From Clostridia bacterium (lineage in GTDB: Bacteria > Bacillota > Clostridia > Oscillospirales > Butyricicoccaceae): a stretch of 5,730 nucleotides of DNA. The position numbers were made by a program, and so were the translations under genes. The DNA is taken from contig JAFZPW010000145.1 in assembly GCA_017552495.1 (NCBI GenBank), forward strand, positions 1-5,730, given 5' to 3'. Positions 1 through 4,576 of this stretch are shown here, in pieces. The notes under the pieces are model-generated. The model was not told where the DNA came from. It did no database searches and saw only the letters and a list, made by a program, of their open reading frames with translations. Each line of letters begins with the position of its first letter. Within the stretch, counting starts at the first letter, position 1.

Positions 1-361
1 TAATGTCGTTGGTGATACGGGTAATCAGCGACCCGGTGGTAAAATCGTCAATGTTGGAAAAGGAAAAGGTCTGGATCTTCCGGAACACGTCGCCCCGGAC
101 GCCCGCCGCCAGCCGCGAGGCGCCGCGAATGGCAAAATTGGCCCCCAGCACGCCGGCCAGCATCATCAGACAGGCGATAACGAACATCAGCGCGCCCCGC
201 CGCAGAATATAGGACACGTCGCCACTGGCCGCGCCCACATTGATGACATCGGCGTTGATATAAGGCAAAAGAAACTCTCCGCAGGCCTCAAGCACCATAA
301 AAAGCGGGCCCAGTAAAAAACTGTACCAGTATTTTTTAACATAAGGGCGGTATTTTTTCAT
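1..361 (-). CDS. ABC exporter (fused permease/ATPase type), N-terminal part, cut by the left edge
   Basis: The first 120 codons of a protein starting MKKYRPYVKKYW are visible; the gene continues past position 1. The start ATG (361-359) is preceded by AAAGGA, a good ribosome binding site, about 8 nt upstream. Two hydrophobic segments are seen, around residues 14-37 and 55-77. They are followed by a basic stretch (ASRLAAGVRGDVFRKIQ) and then FSNIDDFTTGSLITRITNDI at residues 101-120. This order, with the conserved F-x-x-x-x-TG-L-x-(S/T)R-(L/I)-T-D/N-D pattern, is typical of the first transmembrane helices and intracellular loop of type I ABC exporters (MsbA/LmrA/BmrCD-like half-transporters). 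In that family a nucleotide-binding domain follows at the C terminus, and clostridial members often come as adjacent heterodimeric pairs, so a partner gene may lie just outside. The exported substrate cannot be inferred. It is divergent from the deacetylase gene. Confidence 0.9.
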   Translation of the reverse strand, partial: MKKYRPYVKKYWYSFLLGPLFMVLEACGEFLLPYINADVINVGAASGDVSYILRRGALMFVIACLMMLAGVLGANFAIRGASRLAAGVRGDVFRKIQTFSFSNIDDFTTGSLITRITNDI

Positions 362-378
362 ATCTGAATTCCTTTCCG

Positions 379-400
379 CGCATCGCCAAATAGCGATGCG
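379..400. repeat. Palindrome in the divergent intergenic region (8-bp arms, 6-nt spacer)
   Basis: CGCATCGC (379-386) and GCGATGCG (393-400) form a perfect 8-bp inverted repeat around CAAATA. After a 2-nt bulge on the left side, four more pairs can form (CTTT at 372-375 with AAAG-type bases just right of the palindrome). It sits between the two divergent start codons, and on the minus strand it lies immediately upstream of the exporter's ribosome binding site. It could be an operator for a dimeric repressor, or a hairpin in the exporter's leader RNA. No U-tract follows it on the minus strand, so it is not a typical terminator there. Confidence 0.55.
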
Positions 401-451
401 GAAATTGATTTTTCCCGAATGGCCCCCCCGCTCTTCGCATATGGTAAACAG

Positions 452-460
452 AAAGGGAGG
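452..460 (+). promoter_or_regulatory. Ribosome binding site that decides the TTG start of the deacetylase
   Basis: AAAGGGAGG ends 7 nt before TTG at 468-470. This is optimal spacing. The in-frame ATGs at 396 and 441 have no comparable site upstream, and the ATG at 441 lies only 11 nt before this site. The TTG is therefore the best start. Confidence 0.75.
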
Positions 461-467
461 GATCATT

Positions 468-1235
468 TTGAATCGGATAACCGTATTCTTCAAACGGCAC
501 AGGCCGCTTCTCGCCGCCTGTCTTCTGGGTCTTTGCGGCATCGTGATCTGTGCGCTGTGCATCGCGCCGAAGTCCCGCCAGACAGCGGCGGCCCAACGGG
601 ATCTTCCCATTTACTGCGTCAAAAAAAGCGACAAGGTCTGTTCCCTGTCCTTCGACGCGGCGTGGGGAAACGAGGATACCCAGCAGCTCATCGACATCTT
701 GGGGAAATACGATGTCAAGGCAACCTTTTTTGTCGTAGGCGAATGGGTGGACCGCTATCCAGAATCGGTAAAGGCGCTGGCGGACGCCGGGCACGAGATC
801 ATGAATCATTCCGACGACCACCCTTATTGCACCAAACTGAGCGCCGACCAGTTAAAGGCGCAGTTGGACGCCTGCAATCAAAAAATTCAGGCCATCACCG
901 GCGTATCTCCCGTTTTGTTCCGCCCGCCTTACGGCGACTACAACGACAAAGTGGTTTCCACCGTGCGGGATTGCGGGATGTATTGCATCCAATGGGACGT
1001 GGACAGTCTGGACTGGAAGGATCCGCCGCCGGAAAAGATCACGGCTCGAGTGCTGGAGCGGGTTACGCCTGGCTCCATCGTCCTGTTCCATAACGCGGCG
1101 AAAAATACACCGCAAGCCCTTCCCGAAATCATCGAAGGCCTCATCCGCGAGGGATATTCCATCGTTCCCATCTCCCAGCTCATCTATCGGGAAAACTATT
1201 ACATGGATCACACCGGGCGGCAAATCCCGCAATAA
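468..1235 (+). CDS. pdaB: Polysaccharide deacetylase, PdaB-like (carbohydrate esterase family 4, NodB fold), probably sporulation-linked
   Basis: A 255-residue protein with a TTG start. Residues 1-12 are basic, a hydrophobic segment at about 13-33 acts as signal anchor, and the NodB domain fills about 57-240 outside the membrane. CE4 enzymes remove acetyl groups from peptidoglycan or chitin-like sugars. Motifs visible: motif 1 SFDAAWG (D63), motif 2 HSDDH (H114, H118), motif 3 RPPYG (R152-G156), motif 4 around DVDSLDW (D177-W183), and motif 5 LFHN (H208). The catalytic-base aspartate D63 and both metal histidines are kept, but the usual second aspartate of motif 1 (TFDDG) is alanine (A64). 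This departure in motif 1 is, as I recall, typical of the PdaB sporulation family, and the length (255) fits PdaB (about 254). In Bacillus, PdaB is needed to keep spores stable; a role in spore cortex here is inferred. The stop codon directly abuts the end of the convergent ecfT gene. The start at 396 would add 24 residues that look unlike a signal sequence. The symbol is assigned by family resemblance only. Confidence 0.88.
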   Translation: MNRITVFFKRHRPLLAACLLGLCGIVICALCIAPKSRQTAAAQRDLPIYCVKKSDKVCSLSFDAAWGNEDTQQLIDILGKYDVKATFFVVGEWVDRYPESVKALADAGHEIMNHSDDHPYCTKLSADQLKAQLDACNQKIQAITGVSPVLFRPPYGDYNDKVVSTVRDCGMYCIQWDVDSLDWKDPPPEKITARVLERVTPGSIVLFHNAAKNTPQALPEIIEGLIREGYSIVPISQLIYRENYYMDHTGRQIPQ

Positions 1236-1270
1236 TCAGGAAAAAGGGTTAAAATAGCGGCTGTGCCGCA
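1236..1270 (-). terminator. Terminator-like hairpin inside the last codons of ecfT
   Basis: Read on the minus strand, GCGGC-ACA-GCCGC (1269-1257) is a five-pair, all-GC stem with a 3-nt loop. It is followed at once by TATTTTAAC and then CCTTTTTCC. This looks like a short intrinsic terminator, and it lies in the final codons and stop of ecfT. There is no spacer after ecfT, because the convergent deacetylase gene ends at 1235. The stem is short and the U-tract is interrupted, so efficiency may be partial. Confidence 0.5.
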
Positions 1271-2066
1271 GGACGCTCATGCCCACGGAAAGCAGCAGCA
1301 GTCCGGCGCAGAGCGCAACGCAAACATAATCCGCAGTTTGGAAGGGGCGCGCCGAATACCAGGTGCGCTTCTTCCCTTTTCCGAACCCTCGCAGTTCCAT
1401 GGCGTTGGCGATGAGCTCAATGCGGTCCATACTGGAAATAATCAACGGGAACAGCATCGCCGCAGCATTCTTCAGCCGCTTGACAAGGCTCTGCTTTTTG
1501 TCGGCCATTTCCAGTCCGCGGGCCTGCTGCGCCGTGGAAATATCACGATATTCCCGCTGGATATCCGGGATATAGCGCAGGGCCAGCGAAACAGAATAGG
1601 CGATCTTGTAACTGACGCCGATGCGGTTCAGGGAAGACGCAAATTCCGAGGGCTGGGTTGTGCTGATGAACAGGATCACCATGGGAATGGTGGCAAGGTA
1701 TTTCAAAATCACGTTCAGATGATAAAAAAGCTGCTCCTGCGTCAGCGTAAAACGCCCGATCCCTGACCAGATCACATGGCGCGCGCCATACAGCTCCACG
1801 CCGTGTTCGGGTGCAAAGACATAGATCAAAGCATTGTTCAGCACCATGAAAACAAAGGTAAACCAAAACAGGACTTTTACCTCGCGGAAGCGGATTCTGG
1901 AAAGAAAGAAGAGGATGCACGCCACAATCGGCATGGGAAGTAAAATGCGGGTGTCAAAGGTGGTCATGGCCGCAAGGCTCCACAGCAGCAGACAGGCAAA
2001 CTTGGCAGCGCCCGTCAAACGGTGGATGGGCGAAGAACGCTGAATATAGTTGAACAGGTTTGTCAT
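1236..2066 (-). CDS. ecfT: ECF transporter T component (EcfT, transmembrane coupling protein)
   Basis: A 276-residue membrane protein starting MTNLFNYIQRSSPIHRLTG. EcfT proteins are integral membrane scaffolds that join the ATPases to the substrate-binding S protein and pass on the power stroke. Hydrophobic segments lie near residues 20-56, 63-84, 117-136, 154-165 and 246-266. The long cytoplasmic coupling helices carry the two diagnostic Ala-Arg-Gly-type motifs: ARG at 182-184 (in STAQQARGLE) and LRG at 225-227 (in NAMELRGFG). In this family these arginines dock into the ATPases. The ATG at 2066-2064 overlaps the TGA of the ATPase gene (ATGA), and GGAGG lies 10 nt upstream with a GAGG nearer, so translation is probably coupled to the ATPase gene. 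A longer in-frame reading to 2135 exists but would run deep into the ATPase gene and adds a non-membrane leader, so it is rejected. The last codons also form a terminator-like hairpin (see the separate entry). Confidence 0.94.
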   Translation of the reverse strand: MTNLFNYIQRSSPIHRLTGAAKFACLLLWSLAAMTTFDTRILLPMPIVACILFFLSRIRFREVKVLFWFTFVFMVLNNALIYVFAPEHGVELYGARHVIWSGIGRFTLTQEQLFYHLNVILKYLATIPMVILFISTTQPSEFASSLNRIGVSYKIAYSVSLALRYIPDIQREYRDISTAQQARGLEMADKKQSLVKRLKNAAAMLFPLIISSMDRIELIANAMELRGFGKGKKRTWYSARPFQTADYVCVALCAGLLLLSVGMSVLRHSRYFNPFS

Positions 2067-3775
2067 TTTCCTCGCACCTCCCTGTCCCATCGGATAAAGC
2101 GCCGGACGAACTCGGTCTCCTGCGGGATGCCGCAAAGCTGTGCAAGCTGCGAAAGTGAGGTTTTTTTCAGGCTGGCCCGCTGTACGATCGCATCATTCGT
2201 TAGAATTGCTTCGCAGGTGTCATCAGCAATCCTTCTGCCCTCGGAAAAGACCACCGCACGGCGGCAGTATTCCAGCATGAGGTGCATATCGTGAGTGATA
2301 AGGATAATCGTGATCCCCTTTTCGTTCAAAGCGGAAAGGAACTCCATAATGTCCGTATAGTGGCGGAAATCCTGTCCCGCCGTCGGCTCGTCCAGAATGA
2401 CGATTTCCGGATTCATGGCCAAAATCGACGCCACCGTCACCCGTTTTTTCTGACCAAAACTCAAAGCACTGATGGGCCAGTTCCGGAAAGGATACAGACC
2501 ACAGATTTTCAGTGTGTTGTTGACGCAGTCGGAGATCTCTTCGGGCGTATGTTTGCCAGAGAGGGCGAGGCCGAGGCCCACTTCCTCGGCAATCATTGTT
2601 TTAGAGATCATCTGGTTGGGATTCTGCATCACATAGCCGATATGGTCGGCGCGCTCTTTGATGCTGTCGCCGGACAGATCCCGGCCCGCCAGCGTGATTC
2701 TGCCGCTTTGCGGCCGTTCAAAGCCGCAGATGATTTTGGAAAATGTGGACTTTCCCGCGCCGTTTTTGCCCACGATGCTCATCATTTCGCCCTTTTGGAT
2801 GGAAAAGTCAATGTCATACAGCGCCTGTTTCCCGTTGGAATAGGAAAAGTTGATCTTTTCCGCTTTCAAAAAGGCTTCGCCGGGCGCCGCGGGCACCGCG
2901 GCGGGAACGCTCTGATACCAGGCGCGAACTTGCGCCTTATCTTCTTCCGTCAGTTGCAAGCGTTCGATCCTGCCGGGGCGCATTTCCGGTGTGATGAAAA
3001 CACCGGCATATTTCAGCGCGGTCACATAAAGAGGTTCCCGAATGCCGTTTTCCTTCAACAGACTGGAGGAAAGCAGCTCGTCGGGCGTCATGTCCGCGAC
3101 GATCCGCCCCTCCGCCATGAGAACGATCCGGTCCACGTCCCGGTGCAGTACATCCTCCAGGCGGTGCTCCACGATCACAACGGTATCGCCGGTCTCCCGG
3201 TGGATCTCATCAATAAGCTCAATGGCACTTTTCCCTGCGGCAGGATCCAAATTGGCCAGCGGCTCGTCAAAGAGCAGGATCTTCACATCGTCCACCATCA
3301 CGCCGGCCAGCGAAACCCGCTGCTTCTGCCCGCCGGAAAGTTCATGGGGCGCATGATCCAAAAAAGATTCCATCCCCACCCGTGCCGCCGTTTCCCGTAC
3401 GCGCACATACATCCGTTCCAGCGGCATCCGGTCATTTTCCAGCGCAAAAGCGATATCCTCACCGACGGAAAGGCCGACGAACTGTCCGTCGGAATCCTGC
3501 AAAACGGTCCCCACCGTCTTAGACAGCCGAAAAACATCCAGCTCCTGATAAGGCTGGCCGTTAATAGTCAGTTCGCCTGTGATTTCGCCCTCGTATGAGC
3601 CGGGGATCAGACCGTTGATGCAGTGCACCAGCGTGGATTTTCCGCATCCGCTTGGACCGCAGATCAGCACTTTTTCCCCTTCGCGGATCGTCAAATCAAT
3701 ATGAGAAAGCGTCGCCTCCGCCTGCGCGGCATAGCGAAAGCCAAAATCTCGAAATTCAATGACAGGTCGTTTCAA
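2063..3775 (-). CDS. ECF transporter A component: two ATPase domains fused in one protein (YkoD-like)
   Basis: A 570-residue protein from a TTG start, MKRPVIEFRDFGF. It powers the ECF importer by ATP hydrolysis on the cytoplasmic face. Domain 1 (about 3-230): Walker A GPSGCGKST 40-48, Q-loop Q93, signature LSGGQ 146-150, Walker B ILLFDEP 166-172 with catalytic E171, and switch H204. A linker of about 70 residues (about 232-302) matches the position of the DUF3744-type insert found in this family. Domain 2 (about 303-540): Walker A GKNGAGKST 336-344, Q384, signature LSFGQ 438-442, Walker B with D462/E463, and H495. Both sites keep all catalytic residues; only the second signature departs from LSGGQ. 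The duplicated-ATPase form is typical of dedicated ECF systems such as YkoD, rather than the shared EcfA1/A2 pair. GGAGG sits 7 nt before the TTG. A GTG two codons earlier (3781) is only 1 nt from that site, so it is less likely. The 3' end overlaps ecfT by 4 nt. Confidence 0.94.
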   Translation of the reverse strand: MKRPVIEFRDFGFRYAAQAEATLSHIDLTIREGEKVLICGPSGCGKSTLVHCINGLIPGSYEGEITGELTINGQPYQELDVFRLSKTVGTVLQDSDGQFVGLSVGEDIAFALENDRMPLERMYVRVRETAARVGMESFLDHAPHELSGGQKQRVSLAGVMVDDVKILLFDEPLANLDPAAGKSAIELIDEIHRETGDTVVIVEHRLEDVLHRDVDRIVLMAEGRIVADMTPDELLSSSLLKENGIREPLYVTALKYAGVFITPEMRPGRIERLQLTEEDKAQVRAWYQSVPAAVPAAPGEAFLKAEKINFSYSNGKQALYDIDFSIQKGEMMSIVGKNGAGKSTFSKIICGFERPQSGRITLAGRDLSGDSIKERADHIGYVMQNPNQMISKTMIAEEVGLGLALSGKHTPEEISDCVNNTLKICGLYPFRNWPISALSFGQKKRVTVASILAMNPEIVILDEPTAGQDFRHYTDIMEFLSALNEKGITIILITHDMHLMLEYCRRAVVFSEGRRIADDTCEAILTNDAIVQRASLKKTSLSQLAQLCGIPQETEFVRRFIRWDREVRGK

Positions 3776-3782
3776 ACGCACC

Positions 3783-3787
3783 CCTCC
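3783..3787 (-). promoter_or_regulatory. Ribosome binding site that decides the TTG start of the fused ATPase
   Basis: On the minus strand, GGAGG at 3787-3783 is followed by 7 nt and then TTG at 3775-3773. The competing GTG at 3781-3779 starts 1 nt after the site, which is too close for normal initiation. The resulting N terminus, MKRPVIEF, is a normal opening for the first beta strand of an ABC ATPase. Confidence 0.7.
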
Positions 3788-3810
3788 GAACAGTTCCCAT
3801 AGTTTGCAAA

Positions 3811-3845
3811 GACAAAAGGAGAAAGAGAGGTCTCTTTCTCCTTTT
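3811..3845 (-). terminator. Strong intra-operon hairpin, probable partial terminator between the S and A genes
   Basis: The arms at 3814-3828 and 3831-3845 are perfect 15-nt inverted repeats separated by GG. As RNA this gives a stem of up to 14 pairs with a 4-nt loop. On the minus strand the stem core GGAGAAAGAG / CTCTTTCTCC is preceded by AAAA and followed by TTTTGTCTTT, which fits an intrinsic terminator. It starts about 18 nt after the S-gene stop and ends about 36 nt before the ATPase start. No promoter is evident between it and the ATPase gene, so some read-through is expected. It may instead, or also, stabilise the 3' end of a processed S-gene mRNA. Confidence 0.75.
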
Positions 3846-3862
3846 ACAAGGTTTGAGAAGGA

Positions 3863-4414
3863 TCAGTCTTCCTTTTTCAGGCTGCCGCTTTTGGGCCTGG
3901 TCTTGGAATAGGCCAGGCAAAGCAGCGTGCCGATGACGGCGGTGGTGACGATGTTGGCCGCGCCGGCCATCAGGCCCTGCAAAAACACCTTGTCAGAGGG
4001 CTCCTGATAGATCAGGATATCCAGCACAGGCGCAATGCCCACCCACGCCACAAGATGCGCCACGATCTGATACACATTGAAGCGGACGATCTGCTTGCCG
4101 CCGAACTCGCCGCCGCCCAGCGCCAGTTTTCTGGCGGCCAGCCCCATAATGAAGCCCGCCGCACCGGAGGCGATGACCCAGCTCCACCAAATGCCCCAAC
4201 CATAGCTGAAATCAATAAGCGCATGACCGATCAGGGCGATCAGCAGCCCGGCCACCGGGCCGAACAGGCCGGCCATAAAAGCCAAAAGGCCATACTGCGT
4301 GCTGATATTGGTGTTGGGAACGGGGCTGGGAATGGCGACAAAACGTCCCAAAACAAAGAATAAAGCGGCGCCGATTCCGATGGCGACGATGGTTACAACG
4401 GGAGACTTTTTCAT
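3863..4414 (-). CDS. ECF transporter S component, UPF0397 family (substrate-binding membrane protein)
   Basis: A 183-residue, very hydrophobic protein starting MKKSPVVTIVAIGIGAALFF. S components bind a vitamin or other micronutrient within the membrane and toggle on the T protein. About five to six membrane segments are visible (about 8-27, 40-68, 76-95, 113-135, 145-168). Diagnostic stretches are GIGAALFFVLGRF (13-25), AIPSPVPNTNISTQYG (27-42), FGPVAG (51-56), IGHALIDFSYG (62-72) and WWSWVIASG (76-84). I recognise these as UPF0397 family signatures, and the family usually sits beside a double ATPase and a T protein as here. The GIGAA run in helix 1 resembles the small-residue surface that S proteins use to contact EcfT. 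Substrate: unknown. I recall this family being annotated as a candidate for a methionine-regulated ECF system (MtsA), but nothing here confirms that. The ATG at 4414 has AGGAG 8 nt upstream. The in-frame GTG at 4423 overlaps that site and is rejected. Confidence 0.93.
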   Translation of the reverse strand: MKKSPVVTIVAIGIGAALFFVLGRFVAIPSPVPNTNISTQYGLLAFMAGLFGPVAGLLIALIGHALIDFSYGWGIWWSWVIASGAAGFIMGLAARKLALGGGEFGGKQIVRFNVYQIVAHLVAWVGIAPVLDILIYQEPSDKVFLQGLMAGAANIVTTAVIGTLLCLAYSKTRPKSGSLKKED

Positions 4415-4472
4415 AGCAAACACTCCTCTTCTTTCCGCTCCCGGCTGCCTTTCTGTACCGGGAACTTTTTAC
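4415..4472 (-). promoter_or_regulatory. Short leader RNA of the ECF operon with a 6-bp hairpin
   Basis: If transcription starts near 4472, the leader is about 58 nt. TCCCGG/CCGGGA arms (4463-4458 and 4444-4439) can pair around a 13-nt loop, just before a purine-rich run carrying the AGGAG ribosome binding site. I could not match it to a known riboswitch class. It may be an unremarkable stem or a small regulatory element. Confidence 0.3.
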
Positions 4473-4478
4473 GGTTAA

Positions 4479-4507
4479 ATTATACCGCAAAGAAGCAAAA
4501 AAGTAAA
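4479..4507 (-). promoter_or_regulatory. Sigma-A promoter of the ECF importer operon
   Basis: On the minus strand, TTTACT (4507-4502, four of six matches to TTGACA) is followed by a 17-nt spacer and a perfect TATAAT (4484-4479). The start of transcription is expected near 4472. It lies between the helicase stop and the S gene, so the ECF operon has its own promoter and need not depend on read-through from the helicase. Confidence 0.82.
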
Positions 4508-4576
4508 GGACTTGCGGGATATTTTGGCGGATTTCCGGAAAGATTGACTCCGAATGCTTTTCAAGTCGGCTCCGTC

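Noticed and set aside
417..446. Possible sporulation sigma-G/sigma-E promoter for the deacetylase (GAATG, 16-nt spacer, CATATGGTA)
   Set aside because: The -10 element does not fit CATnnTA properly, and transcription would start at the ribosome binding site itself. The match is too weak to list as a feature.
396..467. Longer deacetylase reading from ATG 396 or ATG 441
   Set aside because: Neither ATG has a ribosome binding site, the extra residues do not look like a signal sequence, and the ATG at 396 lies inside the palindrome. The TTG at 468 has a well-spaced GGAGG.
1211..1235. Plus-strand terminator at the end of the deacetylase gene
   Set aside because: Only a 4-bp GCGG/CCGC stem with no following T-run can be drawn.
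2067..2135. Extended N terminus of EcfT starting at 2135
   Set aside because: It would overlap the ATPase gene by more than 70 bases. The 4-nt ATGA overlap with the ribosome binding site upstream of 2066 is the usual arrangement.
2282..3598. Long open frame of 438 codons on the plus strand opposite the ATPase gene
   Set aside because: It is antisense to a gene with complete ABC ATPase motifs, is rich in His/Arg/Gln as expected of a shadow frame, and shows no recognisable domain.
4415..4472. preQ1-like or SAM-like riboswitch in the ECF leader
   Set aside because: The stem, loop length and A-rich tail do not match the class consensus sequences I know, and the leader is too short for most riboswitch classes.
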